Shown here piece after piece: positions 18,706-30,289 of a stretch of DNA of 64,000 nucleotides. This DNA comes from Candidatus Dactylopiibacterium sp. GTDB taxonomy: Bacteria; Pseudomonadota; Gammaproteobacteria; Burkholderiales; Rhodocyclaceae. The position numbers and the translations under genes were made by a program. How positions within the stretch are numbered: the stretch's first letter is position 1; the number at the start of each line of letters is the position of its first letter. The stretch is taken from assembly GCA_031119555.1 (NCBI GenBank), contig JAVHXQ010000012.1, positions 1 through 64,000 of the forward strand, written 5' to 3'. Under the pieces are notes generated by a model. It was not told the origin of the DNA. It searched no databases and worked only from the letters and a program-made list of their open reading frames with translations.

Positions 18706-19999
18706 TCAGCAGGCCTCCTCGATTGCGGCCTCTGCGTCGGGCAGGCGGAGTTGGCCGGAAATCAGGCGGGGAAGGAGGGTGTCGCGCAGAGTGGAGAGTG
18801 TTTTGGCTTGAAGTACGTTCGCGCTCATTCGGTCGAATATTGGCTGAATTGTGTCGGTATATGCCTCAGCAACATCATCCGTAGGGATGACGATATCGTA
18901 GGCCGCCAAGTCCTTCCAGCTTACGCGAGGCATCTTTGCGCCGTTCGAAAGTCGGTCTGCGTAAGTGATTAGACTTTCACTGAAGAGCTGCGTCGCCACT
19001 AGGCCATAGAAGCAGGGCTTGTTTGCGTTGCAAACAAGTATGTCGGTGGAGCAGATGCCGTCCATTGGCGCAATGACCACCTTGTGGAAATAGGGCCGCA
19101 GTTTCCCGAAGAGAATGTCACCAGCCCGGAAGGATGACTTTGCGCTTTCGAGGCCTGCTGCAACGCCCCAATTCGTCAGGCTTAGGCTCTTGCGGGGTAT
19201 GTGCTCCAACCCAACGTAGTGCAACTCACCATGCAATTCGTGGACTTGCACTTGGCTACGCGCCGTCTGAGCAATTGTGCCCAACATGCCAGCCCGCCAC
19301 CCCCTCGGCACCAACCCCAACTCCGACTCCTCGAACCCGTCCGGAAACAGCGCGGCGGTGGCTTCATCCATGCCTTCAGGCGCGCGGCCTTCCTGCTTGG
19401 CGCGGACGGGGTCGAAATCGACGAACCAGGACTGGAACAGCGCCTGCGCTATGGCTTCCAGCGTGGCGTTGGTTTCGCGCAGGAGGGTGATGCGGTCGTC
19501 GAGCATGCGCAATACGTTCGCAATTGCCTTTTGCCGTGCAAGAGGAAATGCGGGGATTTTCAAATTTCCAATTTCTTGGAGATTAAAGTTCGGCTGAGCG
19601 GACTGCGCGGCTGAGCGTAATACCCAAGCACGACAGGCTGGAGATTGCAGAGAATAGTGAATGAAGTAAGGGTCAGCCTTTGACTCGTCCAGCGTAACGA
19701 TACCGACTGCTTGATTAGTGTTGGCAGGTAAATGCTCAGGCAAGACAACAGCAGTTTTGCCAAGATATACGCCAGCCATTGAGAATAAAACATTGCCCGC
19801 GCGAAGCTTTGAGCGAGCGAGTTTGTCGTGGGTTTCCGCGTCTATGAATGAAAATTTAGACACATCAATTGAGCCATCAGCGGTGATGGACTCCGATTTT
19901 ATGTAATTGACTCCGCGCGGAACGAAACCTTCACCTTTTGTGGGTGTGGTTCCTTTCGTGATGCGGACGCTCAACTCCCGAAGTTGAATCGAGCCAACA

Positions 20000-20010
<11 letters not shown>
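18706..20010 (-). CDS. hsdS: Type I restriction-modification specificity subunit S
   Basis: This 434-aa subunit decides the DNA target of the methylase and nuclease. It has the usual two target-recognition domains (about residues 1-150 and 215-380), each followed by a conserved helical spacer. The first spacer runs [50 protein letters not shown], and the second contains [21 protein letters not shown]. The first recognition domain (roughly 19560-19900) is distinctly AT-richer than the rest, as expected when such domains are exchanged by recombination. The gene overlaps hsdM by 11 bases. Confidence 0.94.
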
Positions 20011-21553
<1,543 letters not shown>

Positions 21554-21665
21554 GAATTTCCGTGCGCTTTACGTTTGATGGGTCACTGAAGAGAAGTGAG
21601 GCTTCTGCTTGGTTGTATCAGGCCGATTCTATCGTTGTTGGACTGGGTAGCCAGCGGCCCGGGTG

Positions 21666-21722
21666 CCGTATCAACAAAGCATGGGTCGGGCATGGGCCTG
21701 TCCAAGCGAACGGTTGATACGG
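21666..21722. repeat. Long-spaced 10-bp inverted repeat near the island's right end
   Basis: CCGTATCAAC (21666-21675) and GTTGATACGG (21713-21722) are perfect inverse copies separated by 37 bases. They lie between hsdM and the malQ-end repeat, in the relatively AT-rich leader. They could be an operator for the hsd promoter, recombinase arm sites, or the remains of an attachment region. Confidence 0.55.
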
Positions 21723-21758
21723 CTGATCCGCCGGACTACGCGCTTCAAATCATTCGGA

Positions 21759-21986
21759 GCAGAAGGCTCAGCGCCCGTAGAGCGCGCAGAAGCTCGCGAG
21801 CAGCGCCTGGTGGCGGGGCTCGAACTGTTCCCAGCGGAAGCGCCACTGCCAGTGGCCGGCGGGCTGGCCGGGGTGGTTCATGCGGGCCTCGGAGCCCAGC
21901 CCCAGCACGTCCTGCAGCGGGTGGATGGCCACGTCGGCGACGCTGGCGCAGGCCGCGCGGATGAATTGCCAGCCGATGTCCTCGCC
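21759..21986. repeat. Right direct repeat: functional 3' end of malQ
   Basis: This copy of the 228-bp repeat is in frame with the body of malQ and supplies its last roughly 72 codons and stop (21768-21770). It is 227/228 identical to 12566-12793. Homology stops sharply at 21758/21759 and 21986/21987, so the repeat is not part of a larger duplication. Confidence 0.95.
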
Positions 21987-23255
21987 ACTGATCGCGAGGT
22001 AGTCGCGCACGTGCTGGCGCACGGACTCGTCGAGCGTGGCCCACCAGCCCGGCGTGGTGTCGTTGTCGTGGGTGCCGGTGTAGATCACGCTGTCGGGCGT
22101 GTGGTGGTGGGGCAGGTAGGGGTTGGCGGCGGATTCGCCGAACGCGAACTGGAGGATGCGCATGCCGGGGAAATCGAACGCGCGGCGCAGCGCGACCACG
22201 TCGGGCGTGATGACGCCGAGATCCTCGGCGATGATCTGCACCGGCCCGAGCGCGGCGGCGAGTGCCTCGAACAGCGCCGGGCCGGGGCCGGGCACCCAGC
22301 GGCCGTTGAGCGCGGTGGCTTCGCTGGCGGGGATCTCCCAGTGCGCGGCGAAGCCGCGAAAGTGGTCGATGCGCACGATGTCGACGAGCGCGAACAGCGC
22401 GCGCAGGCGCGCGATCCACCACGCATAGCCCTCGCCGGCGTGCGCGCTCCAGCGGTAGAGCGGGTTGCCCCAGCGCTGGCCGGTCTCGGAGAACGCGTCG
22501 GGCGGCACGCCGGCCACCACGGTCTGGCGGCCGCTGGCGTCGAGCTCGAAGAGTTCGGGCCGGGCCCAGGCCTCGGCGCTCTGCAGGGCGATGAAGATGG
22601 GTGCGTCGCCGATGATGCGCACGCCCTGCGCATGAGCGTAGTCGCGCAGCGCGCCCCACTGGCGGAAGAACACCCACTGGCTGAACTTCCAGAACGCGAT
22701 GGCCTCGGCATGGGTCTCGCGCGCGGTGGCGAGCGCGGCGGGCGCGCGGTGCGCGAGCGGCGCCGGCCACTCGGCCCACGGGCGCCAGGCGTGGTGATCG
22801 GCGAGGCTCATGAAGAGTGCGAAATCCTCGAGCCAGGCGGCCTCGGCGGCGCAGAAGCGGGCGTGGTCCTCGCGCTGGGCGGCGCTGGCGTGGGCGCGAA
22901 AGCGCTGCGCGGCGCGGCGCAGGCGGCCCATGCGCCATGGCACGACGCGCGCGAAATCGATCGCGTGGGGCGTGAATGCCTCCTCCGGTTCAAGCTCCGT
23001 GGCATCCAGCCAGCCCTGTGCGTGCAGCTCGGCCAGATCGATCAGCAGCACGTTGCCGGCGAACGCGGAGCTGCTCATGTAGGGCGAGTTGCCGGGCCCG
23101 ATGCCGCCGAGCGGGAGGATCTGCCACAGCGTCTGGCCGGCGCCCGCGAGCCAGTCGATGAAGCGCCGCGCATCCTCGCCGAGGTCGCCGCTGCCGTGCG
23201 GCCCGGGCAGCGCGGTGGGGTGGAGCAGGATGCCGCTGGCGCGCGTGATTCGCAT
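21768..23255 (-). CDS. malQ: 4-alpha-glucanotransferase (amylomaltase)
   Basis: This 495-aa GH77 enzyme transfers maltosyl and longer chains between alpha-1,4-glucans in maltodextrin and glycogen turnover. The opening motif SGILLHPTALPGPHGSGDLG is diagnostic. The catalytic Asp is in VRIDHFRGF, the acid/base Glu in IIAEDLG, and the third carboxylate in GTHDNDT. The length fits the compact roughly 500-aa form. It is last in glgP-glgB-glgX-malQ, starting 10 bases after the glgX stop. Its final roughly 72 codons belong to a sequence duplicated on the far side of the restriction island, yet the protein looks complete. Confidence 0.95.
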   Translation of the reverse strand: MRITRASGILLHPTALPGPHGSGDLGEDARRFIDWLAGAGQTLWQILPLGGIGPGNSPYMSSSAFAGNVLLIDLAELHAQGWLDATELEPEEAFTPHAIDFARVVPWRMGRLRRAAQRFRAHASAAQREDHARFCAAEAAWLEDFALFMSLADHHAWRPWAEWPAPLAHRAPAALATARETHAEAIAFWKFSQWVFFRQWGALRDYAHAQGVRIIGDAPIFIALQSAEAWARPELFELDASGRQTVVAGVPPDAFSETGQRWGNPLYRWSAHAGEGYAWWIARLRALFALVDIVRIDHFRGFAAHWEIPASEATALNGRWVPGPGPALFEALAAALGPVQIIAEDLGVITPDVVALRRAFDFPGMRILQFAFGESAANPYLPHHHTPDSVIYTGTHDNDTTPGWWATLDESVRQHVRDYLAISGEDIGWQFIRAACASVADVAIHPLQDVLGLGSEARMNHPGQPAGHWQWRFRWEQFEPRHQALLASFCALYGR

Positions 23256-23265
23256 GGCTGACCTC

Positions 23266-25395
23266 TCAGAGGCGGATGCCGGCGCCGGCCGCGCTGAGCA
23301 GCATCAGGCTGTGGGCGCCGACTTCGAGCGCGACTTCGCCCTGACCTTCCCAGCGGCCCACGCCGCGCGCGTCGGCGGTGTCGAGCTGGACGGTCCACAC
23401 CCCCGCCGGCAGCTGGAAGGCGACGGGCTCGGCGGCGCCGTTGAAGAGCAGCAGCAAGGGCGCGAGCGCGCGGCCGGGCTGGCCGACGAGGCAGGCGAAG
23501 GCGTTGCTCGCGTCGTCGTGCCAGGCGTCGCCTTCGAGCGGCGTGCCATCGGGCTGGCACCAGGCCAGATCGTGCAGGCCGCGCGGGTCGGTCAGCCCGC
23601 TGTACCAGTGGTTGTCGAACACCAGCGCCTGGCGGCGCAGGCGCAGCAGCGTGGCGGTGTAGTCGATGAGCGCGTCGTCGGCCTGCGTCCAGTCTATCCA
23701 GGTGATGTCATTGTCCTGGCAGTAGGGGTTGTTGTTGCCGCCCTGGGTATGGCCCAGCTCGTCGCCGGCGGCGAGCATGGGCGTGCCCTGGGCGAGCAGC
23801 AGCGTGGCGAGCAGGGTGCGCTGCAGGCGGGCGCGCCGCGCGAGCACGTCCGCGTCGTCGGTCGGCCCTTCGGCGCCGCAGTTGTTGCTGAGATTGTGGG
23901 CGTGGCCGTCGCGGTTGTTCTCGCCGTTGGCTTCGTTGTGGCGCGCGTTGTAGGAGACGAGGTCGCGCAGCGTGAAGCCGTCGTGGGAGACGAGGTAGTT
24001 GACCGAGGCGTCGGGCAGGCGGCCGCTGCCCTGGAAGAGATCGGACGAGCCGCACAGGCGCATCGCGAAGTCGCCGCGCGTGGCGGTGTCGGCGAGCCAG
24101 AAGCCGCGCGCGTTGTCGCGGAAGCGGTCGTTCCATTCGCCCCAGCCGCGCGGGAAGCCGCCGAGCCGGTAGCCGCCGGGGCCGATGTCCCAGGGCTCGG
24201 CGATCATCTTCACGCGCGAGAGCACGGGGTCTTGCGCGATGGCCGTGAAGAAGGGGTGCTGCGGCGTGAAGCCGTCGTCATGCCGCCCGAGGATGGGCGC
24301 GAGATCGAACCGGAAGCCATCGACGTGCATTTCGCCGACCCAGAAGCGCAGGCTGTCGAGCACGAGGCGCAGCGCGGCGGGGTGGCTGAGGTTGAAGGTG
24401 TTGCCGCAGCCGGTGTCGTTGATGAAGTTGCGGCGGTCGGCCGGGTCGAGGCGGTAGTAGTTCGCGTTGTCCAGCCCGCGGAAGCTGATCGTGGGGCCGC
24501 TGCCGTTGCCTTCGCAGGTGTGGTTGTAGACCACGTCGAGCAGGACTTCGATGCCCGCGCCGTGCAGCGCGATGACCATGTTGCGGAACTCGTCGCGCAC
24601 GCTCATGCCCGCTTCGCCCGAGGCGTAGCGCGGATCGGGGCAGAAGAAGCCGAGCGTGTTGTAGCCCCAGTAATTGACGAGCCCCATGCCGACCAGGCGC
24701 TCTTCGTCGACGTGGTAGTGCACGGGCAGCAGGCTCAGGCTGGTGACGCCCAGGCGCTGGAGGTGGGCGATGGAGGCGGGGTGGGCGAGGCCGGCGTAGG
24801 TGCCGCGCAGGGCCTCGGGCAGCGCCGGGTTGCGCTGCGAGAAGCCCTTCACGTGAAGCTCGTAGAGCACCGTGTCGGCCGGGGCCACGCGCGGCGGGCG
24901 GTCGTCGCCCCAGTCGAAGCCGGCTTCGTCCACCACGCGCGCCTTGAGCGCGCTGGCGCCGTTGTCGGTGGTGTCGGCAAGGTCGGCGCCGGCTTCGTCG
25001 TCGCGGCGGGCCGCGAAGTGCGGGCCCTGCCAGTCGAAGCGCCCGGCGATCTCGCGCGCGTAGGGGTCGAGCAGGAGCTTGCACGGGTTGAAGAAATGGC
25101 CGTCGGCGGGGTCCCACGGGCCTTCGGCGCGAAAGCCGTAGAGCAGGCCCGGCGCGGCGCCAGGCAGGTAGGCGTGGAAGATGCCGTCGCGCCGGCCGGG
25201 CATTTCGGCGCGGCCGATCTCGGTTTCGCCGCGCGCATCGAAGAGGCACAGGAACAGGCGCCCGGCGTGCTCGGAGGCCACCGCGAAATTGACGCCGCGC
25301 CCGTCCCACTGCGCGCCCAGCGGAAACGGCAGGCCGGGCGCGAGGCAGGGCGCGCCGCTGCCGTCGCGGGCGAAGGCGGGGGTCAGCTCTGCCAT
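23266..25395 (-). CDS. glgX: Glycogen debranching enzyme GlgX
   Basis: This 709-aa GH13 isoamylase-type enzyme hydrolyses alpha-1,6 branches of phosphorylase-limit glycogen. A CBM48-like N-terminal domain (PLGAQWDGRGVNFAVASEHAGRLFLCLFD) precedes the catalytic barrel. The barrel carries VVYNHTCEGN, the nucleophile in DGFRFDLA, the acid/base Glu in MIAEPWDIGPGGY and VSHDGFTLRDLVSY. GGNNNPYCQDNDITWIDW is typical of GlgX. It begins at the ATG of MAELTPAF, overlapping the end of glgB by 13 bases. Upstream the same frame stays open through glgB only because of GC bias. Confidence 0.94.
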   Translation of the reverse strand: MAELTPAFARDGSGAPCLAPGLPFPLGAQWDGRGVNFAVASEHAGRLFLCLFDARGETEIGRAEMPGRRDGIFHAYLPGAAPGLLYGFRAEGPWDPADGHFFNPCKLLLDPYAREIAGRFDWQGPHFAARRDDEAGADLADTTDNGASALKARVVDEAGFDWGDDRPPRVAPADTVLYELHVKGFSQRNPALPEALRGTYAGLAHPASIAHLQRLGVTSLSLLPVHYHVDEERLVGMGLVNYWGYNTLGFFCPDPRYASGEAGMSVRDEFRNMVIALHGAGIEVLLDVVYNHTCEGNGSGPTISFRGLDNANYYRLDPADRRNFINDTGCGNTFNLSHPAALRLVLDSLRFWVGEMHVDGFRFDLAPILGRHDDGFTPQHPFFTAIAQDPVLSRVKMIAEPWDIGPGGYRLGGFPRGWGEWNDRFRDNARGFWLADTATRGDFAMRLCGSSDLFQGSGRLPDASVNYLVSHDGFTLRDLVSYNARHNEANGENNRDGHAHNLSNNCGAEGPTDDADVLARRARLQRTLLATLLLAQGTPMLAAGDELGHTQGGNNNPYCQDNDITWIDWTQADDALIDYTATLLRLRRQALVFDNHWYSGLTDPRGLHDLAWCQPDGTPLEGDAWHDDASNAFACLVGQPGRALAPLLLLFNGAAEPVAFQLPAGVWTVQLDTADARGVGRWEGQGEVALEVGAHSLMLLSAAGAGIRL

Positions 25396-27575
25396 GTGTA
25401 GAACACCGTGGCGAGCGGTGGCAGGGTGATGACGATGGAATGCGCGTGGCCGTGCCAGGGCTGTTCCTCGCTGTGCGTGCGGCCCCACGGCGTGCCGGCG
25501 TCGCCGCCGCCGTAGAAGCGCGAATCGGTGTTCAGGCGCTCCAGGTACACGCCGGGGCGCGGCACGCCGATGCGGAAGCCTTCGCGCACGACGGGCGTGA
25601 AGTTGCAGCTGACGAGTACGAAGGTCTCGCGCTGCGCGCCGTAGCGCGCGAAGGCGATCACCGATTCGTCGGCGTTGCCGTGCGTGATCCACTCGAAGCC
25701 TTCGGGCGTGAAGTCGCGCTGGTGCAGCGCGGGCTCTTCGCGCAGCAGGCGGTTGAGGTCGCGCACGAGCGCCTGCACGCCGGCGTGGCGGGGGCGGTCT
25801 TCGCCGTGTTCGAGCAGGTGCCAGTCCAGGCTGCGGTCGTGGTTCCACTCGCGCTGCTGGGCGAACTCGCCGCCCATGAAGAGCAGCTTCTTGCCCGGGT
25901 GGCCGAACAGGAAGCCGTAGTAGGCGCGCAGGTTGGCGAACTGCTGCCAGCGGTCGCCGGGCATGCGGCCCAGCAGCGAACCCTTGCCGTGCACGACCTC
26001 GTCGTGCGAGAGCGGCAGCACGAAGTTCTCGCTGAAGGCGTACATCAGGCCGAAGGTGAGTTCGTCGTGGTGATAGCGCCGATGCGCGGGCTCGCGCGCG
26101 ATGTAGCGCAGGGTGTCGTTCATCCAGCCCATGTTCCACTTGAGGTGAAAGCCCAGCCCGCCCGCGGACGTGGGGCGCGACACGCCGGGGTAGCTGGTGG
26201 ATTCTTCCGCCGCGGTGAGGGCCGTGGGCCGTTCGCCGCCGATGACTTCGTTCACGCGCTTGAGGAAGGCGATGGCTTCCAGGTTCTCGCGCCCGCCGTG
26301 GGCGTTGGGAATCCACTCGCCCTCCTCGCGCGAGTAGTCGCGGTAGAGCATGGAGGCCACGGCGTCCACGCGCAGGCCGTCCACGCCGTAGCGCTCGAGC
26401 CAGAACAGCGCATTGCCGGCGAGGAAGTTGCGGACCTCGGTGCGGCCGAAGTTGTAGATCAGCGTGTGCCAGTCGCGATGGAAGCCTTCGCGCGGGTCGG
26501 CGTACTCGTAGAGGTGGCTGCCGTCGAAGCGCGCGAGGCCGTGGGGGTCCGTCGGGAAATGCGCGGGCACCCAGTCGAGCAGCAGGCCCAGCCCGGCCGC
26601 GTGGCAGTGCGCGACGAAGCGCGCGAACGCCTCGGGGTCGCCGAAGCGCGCGGTGGGCGCGAACAGCGCGGTGGTCTGGTAGCCCCAGGAGCCGTCGAAG
26701 GGGTGCTCGCTGACGGGCAGCAGTTCGAGGTGCGTGAAGCCCATGTCGCAGGCATACGGGATCAGGGTGGCGGCGAGTTCGTCCCAGTCCAGCCAGTCGT
26801 GCCCTTCGTGCTTGCGCCGCCAGGAGCCGACGTGCACCTCGTAGATGCTGATCGGCGCGTCCAGCGCGTTGGCGGCGGCGCGGCTGGCGTCGGGCGGCAG
26901 GCGCGCCGGCATGGGGTGCACGATGCTGGCCGTGGCCGGCCGCAGCTCGGCGCGCAGCGCGTAGGGGTCGGCCTTGAGCGGCAGGGCTTCGCCGCTGGCG
27001 GAGAGGAGCGCGTACTTGTAGCGCGCGCCGGCCGCCACGCCGGGCAGGAAGAGTTCCCAGACGCCGCACTCGGGGCGCCGCCGCATGGGGTGGCGGCGCG
27101 CGTCCCAGAAATTGAAGTCGCCCACCACGGCCACGCGCGCGGCGTTGGGCGCCCACACCGCGAAGCTCGTGCCGGCCACGCCGTCGACCTGGCGCGGATG
27201 GGCGCCGAGGATTTCGCAGGGGCGCAGGTGGGTGCCCTCGGCGAGCCACCAGACGTCCTGCTCGCCCAGCAGCGGCGCGAAGCCGTAGGGGTCGTCGAGG
27301 ATGGCTTCGGTGCCGTCGTCCCAGCGCACGCGCAGGCGCCAGGCGAAGCGCCCGGGCTGGCGCAGCGGGGCTTCGAAGAAGCCGTCCGGATGACGCTGGC
27401 GCAGGCGCGCGCGCAGGCGGCGGTCGTGGCGGTTGATGACCTCGACTTGCGCGGCGCCGGGCAGGAAGGCGCGCTGCCACAAGGTGCCGGCGGCGTCGGT
27501 GTGTTGCCCCAGCAGCGCGAAGGGGTCGCCGTGGCGGCCGGCGAGGAAGGTGTCCAGCGTGGCGTCGTCGATCAT
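25383..27575 (-). CDS. glgB: 1,4-alpha-glucan branching enzyme
   Basis: This 730-aa GH13 branching enzyme introduces alpha-1,6 links during glycogen synthesis. The N1 domain (LAGRHGDPFALLGQH) and CBM48 domain (GTSFAVWAPNAARVAVVGDFNFWD) precede the barrel. The barrel has YEVHVGSWRRK, the nucleophile in DGLRVDAVASMLYRDYS, the Glu in LTAAEESTSYPGVSRP and LPLSHDEVVHGKGSL. Length is close to E. coli GlgB (728). I chose the ATG at 27575 (MIDDATLDTFLAGRHGDPF) by homology. The frame remains open upstream into glgP, but those codons are not protein-like. It starts 40 bases after glgP. Confidence 0.95.
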   Translation of the reverse strand: MIDDATLDTFLAGRHGDPFALLGQHTDAAGTLWQRAFLPGAAQVEVINRHDRRLRARLRQRHPDGFFEAPLRQPGRFAWRLRVRWDDGTEAILDDPYGFAPLLGEQDVWWLAEGTHLRPCEILGAHPRQVDGVAGTSFAVWAPNAARVAVVGDFNFWDARRHPMRRRPECGVWELFLPGVAAGARYKYALLSASGEALPLKADPYALRAELRPATASIVHPMPARLPPDASRAAANALDAPISIYEVHVGSWRRKHEGHDWLDWDELAATLIPYACDMGFTHLELLPVSEHPFDGSWGYQTTALFAPTARFGDPEAFARFVAHCHAAGLGLLLDWVPAHFPTDPHGLARFDGSHLYEYADPREGFHRDWHTLIYNFGRTEVRNFLAGNALFWLERYGVDGLRVDAVASMLYRDYSREEGEWIPNAHGGRENLEAIAFLKRVNEVIGGERPTALTAAEESTSYPGVSRPTSAGGLGFHLKWNMGWMNDTLRYIAREPAHRRYHHDELTFGLMYAFSENFVLPLSHDEVVHGKGSLLGRMPGDRWQQFANLRAYYGFLFGHPGKKLLFMGGEFAQQREWNHDRSLDWHLLEHGEDRPRHAGVQALVRDLNRLLREEPALHQRDFTPEGFEWITHGNADESVIAFARYGAQRETFVLVSCNFTPVVREGFRIGVPRPGVYLERLNTDSRFYGGGDAGTPWGRTHSEEQPWHGHAHSIVITLPPLATVFYTWQS

Positions 27576-27615
27576 GCGGTGGGCATCGGTGCGGGTCGGA
27601 GGGAGGGGGGCGGCC

Positions 27616-30045
27616 TCAGCGTTGCGGCGCCAGGCCCCAGACCTCGCGAGCATACTGGGCGATGGTGCGGTCGGAGGAGAAGATGCCCATCGCGGCGACG
27701 TTGGCGATGGCCTTGCGCGCCCAGGCCTCGGGTTGCTGGTAGAGCGCGTCCACGCGGGCCTGGGCGTCGATGTAGGCGGCATAGTCGGCGAGCAGCAGGT
27801 AGGGGTCGCCGCCCCACAGCAGGCTGTCGACGAGGGCGCGGTAGCGGCCCGGATCGTCGGGCGAGAACTGCCCCCCCGTGATGGCGTCGAGCACCGAGCG
27901 CAGGCGCGGGTCGGCCTCGTAGTGGCGCATCGGATGGTAGCCGCCGCGCTTGAGGGCCTGCACTTCGGGCGTGCGCAGGCCGAAGATGAAGATGTTGTCG
28001 TCGCCGACCTGTTCGCGGATCTCGATGTTGGCGCCGTCGTCGGTGCCTATCGTGAGCGCGCCGTTGAGCGCGAGCTTCATGTTGCCGGTGCCCGAGGCTT
28101 CGGTGCCGGCCGTGGAGATCTGCTCCGACAGATCGGCGCCGGGCATCAGCAGCTCGGCCACCGAGACGCCGTAATTGGGCAGGAACACGAGCTTGAGGCG
28201 CCCGTTCACGCGCGGGTCGTTGTTGATGACCTGGCCCACGTCGTGAATGAGCCGGATGATGGACTTGGCCGCCACGTAGCTCGAGGCTGCCTTGCCGGCG
28301 AGTATCGTCACGCGCGGCACCCATTCCGCCGCGGGGTTGGCGATGATGGCCTGGTAGCGCGTGATGACGTGCAGCACGTTGAGCAGCTGGCGCTTGTATT
28401 CGTGGATGCGCTTGACCTGCACGTCGAAGAGCGCGGCCGGATCGATCCGCACGCCGGTCTGGGCCTTCACGTAGGCCGCGAGGCGCGTCTTGTTGGCTTC
28501 CTTGACGGCCATGAAGGCGGTTCGGAACGCGGCGTCGCCGGCCAGCGGCGCGAGCTTGCCGAGTTCGTCGAGGCGGATGCGCCACTGCGGGCCGATGCGC
28601 GTGTCGAGCAGCGCGGCGAGGCCGGGGTTGGCCTGGGCCAGCCAGCGGCGCGGCGTGACGCCGTTGGTGAGGTTGATGAAGCGCTCGGGCCAGAGGGCGG
28701 CGAAGTCGGCGAAGATGGTCTGCACGAGCAGGTCGGAGTGCAGCTGCGAGACGCCATTGACCTTGTGGCTGCCGACGATGGAGAGATTGGCCATGCGCAC
28801 GCGGCGCTCGCCGCCTTCGTCGATCAGCGACAGCCGCGCGAGGAAGCCGTCGTCGCCCGGGCGCAGCCGCGCGGCCTCTTCGAGGAACTCGGCGTTGATG
28901 CGGAAGATGATTTCGAGGTGGCGCGGCAGCACGTGCTGCATGAGGCTCACGGGCCAGGTCTCGAGCGCTTCGGGCATCAGCGTGTGGTTGGTGTAGGAGA
29001 AGGTGTGGCGGCAGATCTCCCACGCACCGGCCCAGGGCATCGCGTGCTCATCGCAGAGCACGCGCATGAGTTCGGCCACCGCGATGGCCGGGTGGGTGTC
29101 GTTGAGGTGCATCGCGACCTTCTCGTGAAGGTTGGCGAGCGTGCCGTGCTCCAGCACGTGGCGCTGGAGGATGTCCTGCACCGAGGCGGCCACGAAGAAG
29201 TACTCCTGGCGCAGGCGCAGCTCGCGGCCGGCGGGCGTGGAGTCGTTGGGGTAGAGCACCCAGGAGATGTTCTCGTACTCGTTCTTGACCTGTGCGGCGC
29301 GGCCGTAGTCGCCGGTGTTGAAGGCCGCCAGATCGAGGTGGGCCGGCGCCACGGCCTTCCACAGCCGCAGCGTGGAGACGCGCTCGGTGGCGTGACCGGG
29401 AATCACCATGTCATAGGCCTTCGCCGCCACCTCGGCGGCCGGGCGCCAGACCGCGCGTTCGCCGAAGTGCTCCACCCAGCCGCCGAAGCGCACCGGAAAG
29501 CTCACGTCCGCGCGCGGGAACTCCCAGGGCGTGCCGTCGGCGAGCCAGGGGTCGGGGTACTCGACCTGGGCGCCGCGCACGATGTCCTGCGCGAACATGC
29601 CGTACTCATAGCGGATGCCGTAGCCGAACGAGGGCAGGCCCAGGGTGGCCATGGAATCCAGGAAGCAGGCCGCGAGGCGGCCCAGGCCGCCGTTGCCGAG
29701 CGCGGCATCGGGTTCCTGGGCGACGACTTCCTCGAGCGCATTGGCATGCTCGCGCACGCCCTCGGCGGCCGCGCCCGTGAGGCCCAGCGCGGCGAGCGCG
29801 TTCGACAGCGTGCGGCCGATCAGGAACTCCATGGAGAGGTAATACACGCGCCGCGCGCGGCTGCCGCGATCGGCTTCCTGGGTACGCACCCAGCGCTCGG
29901 CGAGCGCGGCGCGGCCGATCTCGGAGAGCGCCTTCATGAGATCGGTGCGGGTGGCTTCGGCGAGCGGCACGGCCACGCTGGAGAGCAGCTTGTCGTCGAT
30001 GGCGGAGCGCAGGCTGGCGGGCGGAGTGGGGGTCGGGGCAGGCAC
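27616..30045 (-). CDS. glgP: Glycogen/starch phosphorylase
   Basis: This 809-aa GT35 enzyme releases glucose-1-phosphate from glycogen. Typical blocks are RRVYYLSMEFLIGRTLSNA near the N-terminus, DAALGNGGLGRLAACFLDSMATL, NLTNGVTPRRWL, RIHEYKRQLLN and the pyridoxal-phosphate site EASGTGNMKLALNGALTIGT. I chose a GTG start (30043-30045) because GGAGAACCCC lies just before it; an upstream ATG at 30129 would add 28 unlike residues. It is the first gene of glgP-glgB-glgX-malQ and diverges from glgC across a 244-base region, where I see no clear operator. Confidence 0.95.
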   Translation of the reverse strand: MPAPTPTPPASLRSAIDDKLLSSVAVPLAEATRTDLMKALSEIGRAALAERWVRTQEADRGSRARRVYYLSMEFLIGRTLSNALAALGLTGAAAEGVREHANALEEVVAQEPDAALGNGGLGRLAACFLDSMATLGLPSFGYGIRYEYGMFAQDIVRGAQVEYPDPWLADGTPWEFPRADVSFPVRFGGWVEHFGERAVWRPAAEVAAKAYDMVIPGHATERVSTLRLWKAVAPAHLDLAAFNTGDYGRAAQVKNEYENISWVLYPNDSTPAGRELRLRQEYFFVAASVQDILQRHVLEHGTLANLHEKVAMHLNDTHPAIAVAELMRVLCDEHAMPWAGAWEICRHTFSYTNHTLMPEALETWPVSLMQHVLPRHLEIIFRINAEFLEEAARLRPGDDGFLARLSLIDEGGERRVRMANLSIVGSHKVNGVSQLHSDLLVQTIFADFAALWPERFINLTNGVTPRRWLAQANPGLAALLDTRIGPQWRIRLDELGKLAPLAGDAAFRTAFMAVKEANKTRLAAYVKAQTGVRIDPAALFDVQVKRIHEYKRQLLNVLHVITRYQAIIANPAAEWVPRVTILAGKAASSYVAAKSIIRLIHDVGQVINNDPRVNGRLKLVFLPNYGVSVAELLMPGADLSEQISTAGTEASGTGNMKLALNGALTIGTDDGANIEIREQVGDDNIFIFGLRTPEVQALKRGGYHPMRHYEADPRLRSVLDAITGGQFSPDDPGRYRALVDSLLWGGDPYLLLADYAAYIDAQARVDALYQQPEAWARKAIANVAAMGIFSSDRTIAQYAREVWGLAPQR

Positions 30046-30289
30046 GGGGTTCTCCTGGAGCGATGTCTTCTGGGGGCCGTCCGGTCGTCGGCGACGGCCT
30101 GCCGCATCGAGGCGGTACGCCGTATGCATGCAATTTGCGGGCCGGCGCGGATTCTGTGAAGCCAGACTTCCGTACCGCCGCGGCGCGATCCGTCACCCTC
30201 CCGGCGAGAATGGCATGCACATTGCTGATCCGGACCACAGGGCAGTCGCGGCGCTGCCCTGAATTCATCGTGGGAGGAGACTTTTCATC

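Noticed and set aside
25396-27480. Open upstream extension of the glgX frame through glgB (1404 codons in all)
   Set aside because: The extension is Arg/Pro/Ala-rich and overlaps a complete GlgB in another frame; GlgX homology begins at MAELTPAF.
23089-27881. Long plus-strand open frames opposite glgX and glgB (770 and 813 codons)
   Set aside because: Same GC-bias effect; no family motif, while the minus strand carries intact enzymes.
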